Shown: piece after piece, positions 19,101-27,062 of the stretch | Numbering within the stretch: the first letter of the stretch is position 1 | How the letters are laid out: every line of letters starts with the position of its first letter | NCBI RefSeq assembly: GCF_022179645.1 | Contig: NZ_BPRA01000008.1 | Location: 1 to 64,000 of the forward strand | DNA length: 64,000 nucleotides | Reading direction: 5' to 3' | From: Methylobacterium thuringiense | GTDB taxonomy: Bacteria > Pseudomonadota > Alphaproteobacteria > Rhizobiales > Beijerinckiaceae | The notes under the pieces: generated by a model | The model's database searches: none | The model's input: only the letters and a program-made list of their open reading frames with translations | What the model was told of the DNA's origin: nothing | Program-made: the position numbers and the translations under genes

Positions 19101-19255
19101 CGCTGCGGCGGCCCGTAGAGGCGGCGGGCGACGTTCGAGCGTAGAGCCATCAGGCGCTGCGTGATGGCGCCGATGGAGAGGTCGAGGCGGTCGCCGCCGC
19201 GCCCCGGGCGAGAGGGATCACGATGGGTTTGGGGAGGCCGTCCCGTTGCGCGCAT
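16127..19255 (-). CDS. ftsK: FtsK/SpoIIIE-type DNA translocase lacking membrane segments
   Basis: A 1042-residue hexameric DNA pump. Residues 1 to about 530 are low-complexity and Ala/Pro/Arg-rich, with a probable coiled coil around 150-220 rich in [13 protein letters not shown]-like heptads. From about 550 on come the FtsK alpha/beta motor domains: [20 protein letters not shown], the Walker A GTTGSGKS at about residue 660, [17 protein letters not shown], and Walker [14 protein letters not shown]-terminal winged-helix gamma domain ([15 protein letters not shown]) would read KOPS-like DNA sites. The usual four N-terminal transmembrane helices are absent, although the lolA/xth context is that of the main ftsK. 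ATG 19255 is chosen; GTG 19309 and ATG 19150 are alternatives, none with a clear Shine-Dalgarno. Confidence 0.85.
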   Translation of the reverse strand: MRATGRPPQTHRDPSRPGRGGDRLDLSIGAITQRLMALRSNVARRLYGPPQRSAQPVARPAPEAPPSWLTAPGAMLAQPEPARPSVAWSHHAFEDGIVPQDAYDLDPSYESRIDAGASGAGVLVRTPRRPDSIVPAAMPAQAYDPSVRFTRTPDPVLQERRQRAIEAEREAQRQVQALHEAQAAAFAAAEAAREAAAAEALRAQELAIELAAQKAEDAARAAAEAMPAWRRPFVPPPGVRFFRTPDRPRPPAPKPVAVSEEPVPDAEWSDVPDWSDLQGWFGAAESSSTELWFADAPSPDVTIPQAVTQTPEMYVSVPLDVSLLRALPTAPVYALDHLVRFEGMPMPLPANAPVVLEQDDMRPAAAKPALSLVPGGLSERAAPAPRPAHSAMAARAAIRPAVTPQPVVPTPVATFPSPPPFVQEEIAAAPRPVPIPSRPVLLRTPKSALSEIDEPEIALVEPEPEPAPEPVAALPAPVSTSRAIMPERRTLVPANQHVPMSFVGNENYELPALELLAEPMLSDTEEVDADELEQNALNLQQTVQDFGVRGDILAVRPGPVVTLYELEPAPGTKSSRVIGLSDDIARSMSAVSARVAVVPGRNVIGIELPNAVRETVYLRELLASEDFVHTKHKLALCLGKNIGGEPIIADLARMPHLLVAGTTGSGKSVAINTMILSLLYRLKPEECRLIMVDPKMLELSVYDGIPHLLSPVVIDPKKAVIALKWAVREMEERYKKMSKVGVRNIDGYNGRMKEAREKGEVINRTIQTGFNRETGEAVFVEEAMDLSALPYIVIVVDEMADLMMVAGKDIEGAIQRLAQMARAAGIHLIMATQRPSVDVITGTIKANFPTRISFQVTSKIDSRTILGEMGAEQLLGQGDMLFMAGGGRTTRVHGPFCSDSEVETVVDHLKRQGRPSYLEAVTADDGTGEPEKATKGSRAKADKEEAEGEEADAPVFDVGAFVAASGGDAADLYDQAIAVVLRDKKASTSYIQRRLQIGYNRAASIMERMEIEGIVGPANHAGKREILVDGVPMPSSGYDDDE

Positions 19256-19540
19256 GATCTGTGAAATGACTCGATACAAGGTCCGACTCCCCGCGGAGCG
19301 GTTCCCCACCAGTTAGGCGCAGCGTCGTTAATGAACGCTTGAAAGCGCCCTCGCCCGACCGTCCCGGATGGCTTCGGGTCACCCCGAAATACGATGCGGA
19401 GCGCCCTCTTCACCCGGCGAGAATCGCTTGAGAGCCGGGTGCCGGGGACGGGCTGTCCGGGAGCGGGTTTGCGCGTAAACTCCGCGCGTTATCCGGCATT
19501 CCTCAGTCGGGTCGTGACGTGCGGAGCAGCAGTCGGTCCG

Positions 19541-21598
19541 GTGGCTCAGGCAGAAAACACGAAGGATTTCCGGTCGCTGTACCGGCACGGCTTCGCCCGC
19601 GTCGCCGCCTGCACCGGACGCAGTCACCCCGGCGACCCGGCGGCCAACGGCCGGGCGCTCCTCGACCTCGCGAAAGGCTGCCACGAGGCCGGCGCGGCGC
19701 TGGCCGTGTTTCCCGAACTCTGCGTGTCGTCCTACGCCATCGACGACCTGCTGCTGCAAGGCACGCTCCTCGATGCGGTCGAGGATGCGCTCGGCACGCT
19801 CGTCGCGGCATCATCCGGCCTGACGCCGGTCCTCGTCGTCGGCGCGCCGCTCCGCTGGCGACACCGGCTCTACAACTGCGCCGTCGCGATCCATGGCGGC
19901 CGCGTCCTCGGCGTGATCCCGAAAAGCTACCTGCCGAACTACCGCGAGTTCTACGAGAAGCGGCACTTCGCCCTCGGTGCCGGTGTGAGCGGCGAGAGCA
20001 TCCGGGTCTCGGGCGTCGAGGCGCCGTTCGGAACGGACCTGCTGTTCGAGGCCGAGGACCTACCCGGCTTTGTCCTCGGCATCGAAGTCTGCGAGGACCT
20101 CTGGGTGCCGACGACGCCGGGCATGGAGGCGGCGCTGGCCGGCGCGACCGTGCTCGCCAACCTCTCGGGAAGCCCGATCACGATCGGACGGGCCGAGTCA
20201 CGGGCTCTGCTCAGCCGCTCGGCCTCGATGCGGGGGCTCTGCGCCTATGTCTACGCCGCGGCGGGGCAGGGCGAATCGACCACGGACCTGTCCTGGGACG
20301 GGCAGACCAGCATCGACGAGAACGGGGTGCGGCTCGCCGAAGGGGCACGCTTCTCCCTCGACCCGGTGACGACGCTCGCCGACATCGACCTCGACCTGAT
20401 CGCGCAGGAACGCCTGTCCTCGGGCAGCTTCGACGACAATGCACGCGAGCGCGGCCGCACCTACCGGCGCATCGCCTTCCGGCTCGATCCGCCGGCGGGC
20501 GATCTCGACTTGAGGCGGCGCGTCGAGCGCTTTCCCTTCGTCCCGGCCGACCCGGCCCGCCTCGCCCAGGATTGCTACGAGGCCTACAACATCCAGGTCG
20601 CCGGCCTCGCACAGCGCCTCGAGGCGACGAACACGAAGAAACTCGTGATCGGCGTTTCGGGCGGGCTCGATTCCACGCACGCACTGATCGTCGCGGCCAA
20701 GGCCTTCGACAGGCTCGGGCGCCTGCGAACCAACATCCTGGCGTACACGCTGCCGGGCTTCGCCACCTCGGACGAGACCAAGGCCAACGCTCACGCGCTG
20801 ATGGCCTCGCTCGGCGTCACGGCGCACGAGATCGACATCCGGCCGACCGCGAAGACGATGATGGAGGAGATGGGCCACCCGTTCGGGCGGGGCGAGCCGG
20901 TCTACGACGTCACCTTCGAGAACGTGCAGGCGGGGCTTCGCACCGACTACCTCTTCCGCCTCGCCAACCAGCAGGGCGGCATCGTGCTCGGCACCGGCGA
21001 CCTCTCGGAACTGGCGCTCGGTTGGAGCACCTACGGCGTCGGTGACCAGATGAGCCATTACGGCGTCAATGCGGGCGTGCCCAAGACCCTGATTCAGCAC
21101 CTGATCCGCTGGGTCGTCGCCTCCGGGCAATTCGGCGAGGCCGAAAACCGCACCTTCCTGGCCGTGCTCGATACCGCGATTTCGCCCGAACTCGTTCCCG
21201 CCGCCGAAGGCGAGGGGCCGCAGAGCACAGAAGACAAAATCGGGCCATACGCGCTGCAGGATTTCAACCTCTACTACACGCTCCGTCATGGCTTCCGACC
21301 CTCGAAGATCGCCTTCCTGGCGCTTCATGCCTGGAGCGATCGTGAGGCCGGCTCCTGGCCTCCGGATATGCCGGCCGCCAAGCGCGTGGCCTACGGGCTG
21401 CCGGAAATCCGGCATTGGCTCGGCGTGTTCCTCGATCGCTTCTTCCGGTTCAGCCAGTTCAAGCGCTCCGCCCTGCCAAACGGCCCGAAGGTTTCCTCCG
21501 GCGGCGCCCTCTCGCCGCGCGGCGACTGGCGCGCGCCGTCCGACGCCAGCGCCAGGGCCTGGCTCGACGAGTGGGAGGGCAACGTCCCCTCCGAGTGA
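19541..21598 (+). CDS. nadE: Glutamine-dependent NAD+ synthetase
   Basis: This cytoplasmic enzyme amidates deamido-NAD+ to NAD+ using ammonia from glutamine. The 685-residue protein has an N-terminal nitrilase-type glutaminase domain with the triad Glu59 (VFPELC), Lys128 ([18 protein letters not shown]) and Cys184 (EVCEDLW). A C-terminal synthetase domain carries the P-loop SGGLDST (about 370-376), [16 protein letters not shown] and [18 protein letters not shown]. This is the long two-domain form, as in Mycobacterium. GTG 19541 puts the N-terminus at [19 protein letters not shown], about right for the family; the frame is open for 49 more codons upstream but without conserved sequence. It is a single-gene unit. 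Confidence 0.9.
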   Translation: MAQAENTKDFRSLYRHGFARVAACTGRSHPGDPAANGRALLDLAKGCHEAGAALAVFPELCVSSYAIDDLLLQGTLLDAVEDALGTLVAASSGLTPVLVVGAPLRWRHRLYNCAVAIHGGRVLGVIPKSYLPNYREFYEKRHFALGAGVSGESIRVSGVEAPFGTDLLFEAEDLPGFVLGIEVCEDLWVPTTPGMEAALAGATVLANLSGSPITIGRAESRALLSRSASMRGLCAYVYAAAGQGESTTDLSWDGQTSIDENGVRLAEGARFSLDPVTTLADIDLDLIAQERLSSGSFDDNARERGRTYRRIAFRLDPPAGDLDLRRRVERFPFVPADPARLAQDCYEAYNIQVAGLAQRLEATNTKKLVIGVSGGLDSTHALIVAAKAFDRLGRLRTNILAYTLPGFATSDETKANAHALMASLGVTAHEIDIRPTAKTMMEEMGHPFGRGEPVYDVTFENVQAGLRTDYLFRLANQQGGIVLGTGDLSELALGWSTYGVGDQMSHYGVNAGVPKTLIQHLIRWVVASGQFGEAENRTFLAVLDTAISPELVPAAEGEGPQSTEDKIGPYALQDFNLYYTLRHGFRPSKIAFLALHAWSDREAGSWPPDMPAAKRVAYGLPEIRHWLGVFLDRFFRFSQFKRSALPNGPKVSSGGALSPRGDWRAPSDASARAWLDEWEGNVPSE

Positions 21599-21702
21599 CG
21601 CCTCCCGTCCTGCCGCGCCCGCGCAGAAGGCCGGCGGACATAAACCTGTCCGATTGTACGGCTATGCCATTCTCCGCTGGTTGGCATGCGGAGGACGATC
21701 CG

Positions 21703-21930
21703 ATGCGAAGCTACAACCTTTTTCGCTTGAAGAGCGACGAGGGCCTCTGCTGCGCAGTCCCCGAGAGTCATGTCGTACCGCGCTTCGTGACAGGCGGTCG
21801 CTGGAGCTTCGGCGGCAAGGTCGATGAGCATGCCGTGGGCACGCCAGGCTTCGACGGAAAGGCCGCCGCGACGTCCGTGCGCTTCAACGGCTTCTACCTG
21901 TTCCAGGCGATGGACCGACCGGCGAATTGA
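21703..21930 (+). CDS. Conserved-looking 75-residue hypothetical protein
   Basis: A small soluble protein beginning MRSYNLFRLKSDEGLCCAVP and ending GFYLFQAMDRPAN. It has two adjacent Cys residues (16-17) and a Gly-rich centre (FVTGGRWSFGGKVDEHAVGT). GGAGG at 21690-21694, eight bases before ATG 21703, is an excellent ribosome binding site and makes a real gene likely. I recall similar short proteins in Methylobacterium but no known function. Neighbours (NAD synthetase upstream, PilZ downstream) give no clear hint. Confidence 0.65.
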   Translation: MRSYNLFRLKSDEGLCCAVPESHVVPRFVTGGRWSFGGKVDEHAVGTPGFDGKAAATSVRFNGFYLFQAMDRPAN

Positions 21931-21940
21931 AGACCGTCGA

Positions 21941-21956
21941 TCGGGGATCTCCCCGA
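21941..21956 (+). terminator. Possible weak terminator hairpin
   Basis: TCGGGG ATCT CCCC GA forms a 6-bp stem with a 4-base loop (a 7-bp arm palindrome interrupted by two bases), 11 bases after the stop of the 75-residue gene. Only GTTT follows, so termination would be weak. It may instead be an operator-like palindrome for the PilZ gene 78 bases downstream. Confidence 0.3.
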
Positions 21957-22033
21957 GTTTCGAGAAAATCGGCGAGCTTTCCTTAAGGGGTCGCAGGCGA
22001 CAATCGAATCGGAGCCGTTGCTCGGGGATCGAG

Positions 22034-22450
22034 ATGTCGATTGATCAGCGCCAGACCGTGCGCATGAGGACGTTCCTCAAAGGCAAGATCGTCTTCAACA
22101 ACGGCCGCTCCACCATGGACTGCCTGGTCCGCGACATGTCGGGGACCGGAGCGCGGCTGGAACTGAGCGAGACGACGACGCTGCCGGAAGCGTTCGACCT
22201 CTACATCCAGAACAAGGACCAGACTTACCGGTCGACCCTGCGCTGGCGGCGCGCCAATGGAGTCGGTGTCACCTTCGACATGGCCGCGAAGCCCGCGCCC
22301 GCCCTCGCTAGGGAGGTCGTCGCCGAGCCGGCCGCCGCCGATCCGTCGATGACGATGCTGGTGCGTCGCATTACGGAACTCGAGGCCGAGAACGCCGCCT
22401 TGCGGTCGGTCATCGCATCCATGGGCAGGGCAACGAGCACCGCCGCCTGA
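22034..22450 (+). CDS. PilZ domain protein
   Basis: A 138-residue cytoplasmic protein with one PilZ fold: QRQTVRMRTFLKGKIVF (the RxxxR half of the cyclic-di-GMP site is imperfect, R-Q-T-V-R) and the second motif DMSGTGARLEL (D-x-S-x-x-G) at about residues 37-47. After the barrel (RWRRANGVGVTF) there is an Ala/Pro linker and a short coiled coil MLVRRITELEAENAALRSVI near the C-terminus, suggesting dimerisation. It probably senses cyclic-di-GMP, but binding is not certain because the first motif departs from consensus. ATG 22034 follows a GAG-rich leader. Single-gene unit. Confidence 0.82.
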   Translation: MSIDQRQTVRMRTFLKGKIVFNNGRSTMDCLVRDMSGTGARLELSETTTLPEAFDLYIQNKDQTYRSTLRWRRANGVGVTFDMAAKPAPALAREVVAEPAAADPSMTMLVRRITELEAENAALRSVIASMGRATSTAA

Positions 22451-22456
22451 GGCGTT

Positions 22457-22888
22457 CTACGCTTCCTTCAAAGCCTTCCGGATCCGCTCGGCGTGGTCCG
22501 CCAGGACGGCGTTGTCGGCCATGCCGCCCTCGTGGCGAGTGAGCGACACGCCCTCGCGGCGCGGCACGAGATGCACGTGCAGGTGAAACACCGTCTGCCC
22601 GCCAGCCGGCTCGTTGTATTGGAACACCGTAAGGCCGTCTGCTTCGAAGGCCGTCTTAACGGCCCGTCCGACGCGCTGCGCTACCGCGATCAGACGCGCC
22701 AGCACCGCAGGGTCGGCGTCGAGCAGCCCGCGCGAGGGCGTCTTCGGGATCACCAGGGTGTGACCCTCGGCCTGGGGCATCACGTCCATGAAGGCCAGCG
22801 TGTCGTCGTCCTCGTAGACTTTGTGGGCCGGGATCTCGCCGCGCAGGATCTTCGCGAAGATGTTGTCCGGGTCGTAGGCGGTGCTCAT
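22457..22888 (-). CDS. HIT family nucleotide-binding hydrolase
   Basis: A 143-residue histidine-triad protein of the HINT/PKCI branch, acting on nucleoside phosphoramidates or AMP-linked substrates. The fold begins NIFAKILRGEIPAHKVYEDD and includes AFMDVMPQAEGHTLVIPK. The active site is HLHVHLVPRREG, the H-x-H-x-H pattern with the middle His as nucleophile. ATG 22888 gives the family-typical N-terminus; the open frame upstream of it is arginine- and proline-rich and not conserved. Its stop lies 6 bases from the end of the convergent PilZ gene. Confidence 0.9.
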   Translation of the reverse strand: MSTAYDPDNIFAKILRGEIPAHKVYEDDDTLAFMDVMPQAEGHTLVIPKTPSRGLLDADPAVLARLIAVAQRVGRAVKTAFEADGLTVFQYNEPAGGQTVFHLHVHLVPRREGVSLTRHEGGMADNAVLADHAERIRKALKEA

Positions 22889-23068
22889 CGAGCAGGGCTC
22901 CTGATCATCGGTCGGGATCGGCCGGCAGGTTGCACGGGCCGGCCGTAGGCGTCCACAGCCGACGGGCGCCGGCATCGCGCACGCATCAGGCGAACCCTTG
23001 CCGCGGTCGGGCGTTCGAAACTACGGTCACGCTTGCACCGGCAGGCGGTTCGGGCAGGGGAGCAGGCA

Positions 23069-24022
23069 TTGGCCGAGAGCACGGGTGCGATCTACACGGC
23101 GGCGGGGGCAAACCTCGCCATCGCCGCGGCGAAATTCGTCGGCGCGTTCCTGACGGGATCGTCTGCGATGATGGCCGAAGGCGTCCACTCGGTGGTCGAC
23201 ACCACCAACCAGATCCTGCTCCTCGTCGGCATCAAGCGCGCCGAGAAGCCGGCGGATGCGAAGCACCCCTTCGGCTACGGCCGCGAGATCTACTTCTACG
23301 CCTTCGTCGTCGCCCTGTTGATCTTCCTCGGCGGCGGAATTTTCGCGATCTACGAGGGCGCTCACAAGATCCAGCATCCCGAGCCGCCGGCGGATGCGAC
23401 CATCCTCGGCTATCAGCTCTCGGGATTCTGGATCAACGTCGGAATCCTCGGCTTCGCCATCGTGGCCGAAGGCTACTCCTGCCTTGTCGCCATCCGCTCG
23501 TTCCAGGCCGAGAAGGGCCGGCAATCGGCGATCTCCGCGATCCGGCGGAGCAAGGACCCGGCGCTCTACACGATCCTCGTCGAGGATGTCGCCGCGCTGA
23601 TCGGCCTCGTCATCGCGCTGGCCGGCGTGGTTCTGGCCCATGTCCTCGACATGCCGGTGCTCGACGGCTGGTCCTCGGTGGGGATCGGTATCGTACTGGT
23701 CGGTATGGCGATTTTCCTGATGAAGGAGACGCATGGGCTGCTGATCGGCGAGGCGGCCGACCCGACTGTGGTCAAAGCCATCGACGAGGCGGTGCGCGGC
23801 GAGCGCTCGGTCCACCATGTCAACGAGGTCCTGACCCAGCATATGGGGCCTTCGGACATCCTGGTGAATGTCAGCCTCGATGTGGCGGACGACATCCCTG
23901 CGGGGGAGATCGAGAAACTCGTCGGCCGTCTCGACAGGGAGCTAAAGACCCGGAATGCCGATGTAAAACGGGTCTTCATCGAGATCCAGTCGAAGCACCC
24001 CGCGCAGGTGCCGCCCGCCTGA
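23069..24022 (+). CDS. Cation diffusion facilitator (CDF) transporter, ZnT9-like
   Basis: A 317-residue, six-helix inner-membrane metal/proton antiporter. Helix 2 has the metal-site pattern EGVHSVVDTTNQ (H-x3-D). Helix 5 has LVEDVAALIGL, where an Asp/Glu-based site replaces the usual H-x3-D; this is characteristic of the SLC30A9 (ZnT9)-like CDF branch. KRAEKPADAKHPFGYGRE is the CDF cytoplasmic signature. A C-terminal cytoplasmic ferredoxin-like domain (HHVNEVLTQHMGPSDILV) follows. TTG 23069 has AGGGGAG six bases upstream, preferred over TTG 23033. The metal cannot be told; the altered helix 5 argues against assuming simple zinc efflux. Confidence 0.87.
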   Translation: MAESTGAIYTAAGANLAIAAAKFVGAFLTGSSAMMAEGVHSVVDTTNQILLLVGIKRAEKPADAKHPFGYGREIYFYAFVVALLIFLGGGIFAIYEGAHKIQHPEPPADATILGYQLSGFWINVGILGFAIVAEGYSCLVAIRSFQAEKGRQSAISAIRRSKDPALYTILVEDVAALIGLVIALAGVVLAHVLDMPVLDGWSSVGIGIVLVGMAIFLMKETHGLLIGEAADPTVVKAIDEAVRGERSVHHVNEVLTQHMGPSDILVNVSLDVADDIPAGEIEKLVGRLDRELKTRNADVKRVFIEIQSKHPAQVPPA

Positions 24023-24107
24023 CGGTGGCGCCGAACCCGATCTCGCCGTCGACATATCTGGGGCGGCCGCGATCATGCGGTCGCCGCCGGAGTCATGCCG
24101 CCCTGCC

Positions 24108-25265
24108 TCAAACGGTGCTGCGTCGTTGTACGACACGGGCCAGAAAGGCAGCACCGAGGGGCAAGAGGCTATCGTCGAAATCAAACCCGGCATTGTGCAG
24201 GCCGGGTCCCGGCGTTGCACCGAGCCAAGCATACGCACCGGGCACGATCCTCAGCATGTCGGCGAAATCCTCGCTGCCCATGCGTGGCGTGCAGTCCGAA
24301 TCGACGTTGTCGGCCCCCAGGATTTCGGCGGCGATCTCGGCGGCGGCGGCGGCCTGTTCGGGGCTGTTGTCGAGCACCGTGAACACGTCGCGGATCTCGA
24401 CCTCGACCCGCGCGCCGTGGGCGGCGGCGATGCCCTCCGCGATCTCCCTGATCCGCTGGCCCACCAGCTGCCGCAGGGCCGGATCGAAGGTCCGCGCCGT
24501 GCCAGCGATGTGGGCGCCCTGGGGGATCACGTTGTAGGCCGCGCCGGCATGGATCTGCGTGATCGAGACCACGGCGGATTTCAGCGGGTCGGCGTTGCGG
24601 CTGACGATCGACTGCATGGCCTGCGCGATGGCGGTGGCGACCACGATCGGGTCGACGCTCTCGTGCGGCTGGGCGGCGTGGGCGCCGCGGCCGGTGATGC
24701 GGATGTCGAAGAAATCCGCCGCCGCCATGGCCGGGCCGGGGCGCACCATCAGCCGGCCATGCGGCCCGTTCGGCTGGTTGTGGATCGCGAAGATCTCGTC
24801 CACCGGAAATTTTTCGAACAAGCCGTCGGCGATCATCGCCCGGGCGCCGCCGAGCCCCTCCTCGGCCGGCTGAAACACGAACACGGCAGTGCCGTCGAAA
24901 TCCCGGGTCTCGGCGAGGTAGCGGGCCGCGCCGAGCAGCATGGTGGTGTGCCCGTCATGGCCGCAGGCGTGCATTTTTCCGGAGTTCGTCGAGCGGTAGG
25001 GGAGGTTGGTCTCTTCGGTGATCGGCAGTGCGTCCATGTCGGCGCGCAGCCCGATCCGGCGCTTGCCCGGCCGCCCTTCGAGAACCCCGACGACGCCGGT
25101 CTTGCCGATTCCGCGATGCACCGCGACGCCGAAGGCCTCGAGCTGCTCGGCGACGATGCCGGAGGTGCGGACCTCCTCGAAGCCGAGTTCGGGATGCGCG
25201 TGCAGATCCCGCCGGATCGCCGTCAGTTCGTCGGCATACCCCTGGATGCGGTCGATCGGGCTCAT
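24108..25265 (-). CDS. M20 family amidohydrolase (hippurate hydrolase/aminoacylase-like)
   Basis: A 385-residue di-metal hydrolase releasing amino acids from N-acyl conjugates. Features in order are IRRDLHAHPELGFEE, LRADMDALPITEET, and the metal ligands in GKMHACGHDGHTTMLLG (Cys-x-His form typical of hippurate hydrolases/IAA-amino acid hydrolases). QPAEEGLGGARAM carries the catalytic Glu pair, a dimerisation domain has ITGRGAHAAQPHESVDP, and the late ligand is in MGSEDFADML. ATG 25265 is chosen because GAGAGGAG lies eight bases upstream; an in-frame GTG three codons earlier falls inside that spacing. The substrate is unknown, and nothing adjacent helps. Confidence 0.88.
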   Translation of the reverse strand: MSPIDRIQGYADELTAIRRDLHAHPELGFEEVRTSGIVAEQLEAFGVAVHRGIGKTGVVGVLEGRPGKRRIGLRADMDALPITEETNLPYRSTNSGKMHACGHDGHTTMLLGAARYLAETRDFDGTAVFVFQPAEEGLGGARAMIADGLFEKFPVDEIFAIHNQPNGPHGRLMVRPGPAMAAADFFDIRITGRGAHAAQPHESVDPIVVATAIAQAMQSIVSRNADPLKSAVVSITQIHAGAAYNVIPQGAHIAGTARTFDPALRQLVGQRIREIAEGIAAAHGARVEVEIRDVFTVLDNSPEQAAAAAEIAAEILGADNVDSDCTPRMGSEDFADMLRIVPGAYAWLGATPGPGLHNAGFDFDDSLLPLGAAFLARVVQRRSTV

Positions 25266-25307
25266 CGTGATCACTCCTCTCTCGGGTTGGCTGCAATCCC
25301 ACCCACA

Positions 25308-25417
25308 CCCTCATCCTGAGGTGCTGCGAAGCGGCCTCGAAGGAGGGCTCCAGCCGGCCGCACGATCCCTGGAGCCCTCCTTCGAGGCCCGCGCGCGCGG
25401 GCACCTCAGGATGAGGG
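25308..25417. repeat. 110-bp composite palindromic intergenic repeat
   Basis: Two nested perfect inverted repeats. The outer arms are 25308-25324 and 25401-25417 (17 bp, core CATCCTGAGG / CCTCAGGATG). The inner arms are 25333-25353 and 25369-25389 (21 bp, core TCGAAGGAGGGCTCC / GGAGCCCTCCTTCGA). The apex is about 15 bases. The unit lies between the starts of M20 (ends at 25265 side) and the stop of the FemAB-like gene. The words CATCCTGAGGTGC and CCTCGAAGGAGGGCTCC match a dispersed intergenic palindrome I remember from Methylobacterium and Bradyrhizobium genomes, so this is probably one copy of a REP-like family. It would form a long RNA hairpin if transcribed. Confidence 0.85.
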
Positions 25418-25453
25418 CGCGGGTGGGACGACGACGAACGGCACCGCTCCGGA

Positions 25454-26665
25454 TCAGCTCTCCTGCCGGAACGGCGTCATCGTCGCGTACTCGTCCATCG
25501 CCGCCTGCACGTAGCCGCGCTCGCGCTCAAGATAGCCGGCGACGGCGCGGCGCAGGCTCGGTTCGGCGATGTCGTGGGCCGAGTGCATCGCCACGGGGCG
25601 GTAGCCGCGGGCGAGCTTGTGCTCGCCCTGGGCCCCGGCCTCGACGCGCTTCAGCCCATGGGCCAGGGCGAACTCGATCGCCTGATAATAGCAGACCTCG
25701 AAATGCAGGAAGGGATGGTCCTCGACGCAACCCCAGTTGCGCCCGTAGAGCGCGACGTCGCCGATGAAGTTGATCGCGCCTGCGATCCAGCGGCCCTCGC
25801 GCTGGGCCATCACCAGCAGGATGCGCTCGGGCATGCGCTCGCCGATCAGCCGGAAGAACTTCTTGTTGAGGTAGGGCCGGCCCCATTTGCGGGCGCCGGT
25901 GTCGACGTAGAATTCGTAGAACGCATCCCAATGCGCCTCGGTGATCTCAGGCCCGGTGACGTGTTCGATGGTGATGCCGTTGCTCAGCGCCTCGCGCCGC
26001 TCGCGCTTGATCGCCTTGCGTTTGCGCGAGGCCAGATCGCCCAGGAAGGCGTCGAAATCCGAATACCCCCGGTTCTCCCAGTGGAATTGCTGGTCGATCC
26101 GCTGCAGCAGCCCCAGCGCCCCGGCCTGGTCCCATTCCCGCTCGCGCATGAAGGTGACGTGGATCGACGAGGCCTCGGTCTCGGCCCGCAGCGCCCGCAA
26201 TCCCGCGACGATGGCCGAGGCCGCCGCGTCCGGCGCCTCCCCCGGCGCGATCAGGAAGCGCGGCCCGGTCACCGGCGTGAACGGCACGCTCACCTGCAGC
26301 TTCGGGTAATAGGCCCCTCCGGCCCGCTCGATGGCCTCGGCCCAGCCCTGGTCGAACACGTATTCGCCCTGGCTGTGAGATTTCAGATAGCAGGGCGCCG
26401 CCCCGACGAGCTTTCCCGCCCGCTCGACGGTGACGTGCAGCGGCAGCCACCCGGTCTTTCGCGAGACGCAGCCCGATTCCTCGAGCGCTGAGAGGAAGGC
26501 GTGGGACGCGAACGGATTAAAGGTCTCGTCGCCGGCCGAGAGCGTCTCGGGCGAGGTCGCGCAGGCGTCCCACGCGGCCGCCGGGATCCGGGCAAGACCC
26601 GGTACGGCGCGCACATGAAGCTCTGCCGCCGGCGCGTCGTCCTGGGTCCGGGAGGCTGTCTCCAT
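25454..26665 (-). CDS. FemAB-like/DUF482 (GNAT superfamily) acyltransferase
   Basis: A 403-residue cytoplasmic protein of the DUF482 group, built from two GNAT-like halves. Marks are NPFASHAFLSALEESGCVS at about residues 50-68, LPLHVTVERAGKLVGAAP, the KSHSQGEYVFDQGWA segment, and KRKAIKRERREAL. The C-terminal block has KWGRPYLNKKFF, YGRNWGCVEDHPFLHFEVCY and EAGAQGEHKLARGY. The last is the most diagnostic part of the family, annotated variously as peptidogalycan biosynthesis or N-acetyltransferase. The true substrate is unknown. ATG 26665 agrees with the conserved N-terminus. The 3' side carries the 110-bp palindrome. Confidence 0.85.
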   Translation of the reverse strand: METASRTQDDAPAAELHVRAVPGLARIPAAAWDACATSPETLSAGDETFNPFASHAFLSALEESGCVSRKTGWLPLHVTVERAGKLVGAAPCYLKSHSQGEYVFDQGWAEAIERAGGAYYPKLQVSVPFTPVTGPRFLIAPGEAPDAAASAIVAGLRALRAETEASSIHVTFMREREWDQAGALGLLQRIDQQFHWENRGYSDFDAFLGDLASRKRKAIKRERREALSNGITIEHVTGPEITEAHWDAFYEFYVDTGARKWGRPYLNKKFFRLIGERMPERILLVMAQREGRWIAGAINFIGDVALYGRNWGCVEDHPFLHFEVCYYQAIEFALAHGLKRVEAGAQGEHKLARGYRPVAMHSAHDIAEPSLRRAVAGYLERERGYVQAAMDEYATMTPFRQES

Positions 26666-27062
26666 CGCGGGAAAGATAGCCGCGTTGGGGGCGGGGGCAA
26701 GGCGGGTGGGGGTGGTGTCGCATCACAGGATGTTCGGAAAAGACTCAGACGGAAATTCGATTGCGTCCAACTGATCGTTCTCGATCCGACCCGATCATGG
26801 AAGCCTTAGTCGCGCTCCCCCGAGCACTCGTTCAATGGGCAGCAGAAAATCGCGGTCCCTCAATAGGCAATCTCGTCAAAAGTGATGCCAATCGCCCACT
26901 TCTGAAGCCTCTGCGAACGCTCGATCCTCCCGTCTGAAGGCAGCGAATACGGTTAAATAGTCAGTATCCCGTAAAATATTCAAATTTTTGGCGGTCAAAA
27001 TTCGCCAATTTAAATACTGTAGAATCTATTTTTATATTGCGCCCACATCTAATCATCATAAA
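26666..27062. other. Left junction of the AT-rich island, with hairpin after the reverse transcriptase
   Basis: GC content drops sharply within this gap, from GC-rich to about 26740 to strongly AT-rich after about 26940. A 46-codon plus-strand frame (26797-26937) is present but unrecognised and may be a gene remnant. TTGGCG (26988-26993) pairs with CGCCAA (27003-27008), flanked by A/T runs. Read on the minus strand it is a plausible terminator for the reverse transcriptase frame ending at 27063. The bases 26988-26997 (TTGGCGGTCA) recur at 29029-29038 on the other edge of the island. Confidence 0.5.

Noticed and set aside
25308-25417. CRISPR array or transposon end for the nested palindrome
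   Set aside because: There are only two inverted copies of each arm, no regularly spaced direct repeats, and no transposase or cas gene nearby.
26797-26937. A 46-codon plus-strand frame at the left edge of the island
   Set aside because: Reads as a plausible protein tail but is unrecognised, has no ribosome binding site and could equally be chance or a gene remnant.
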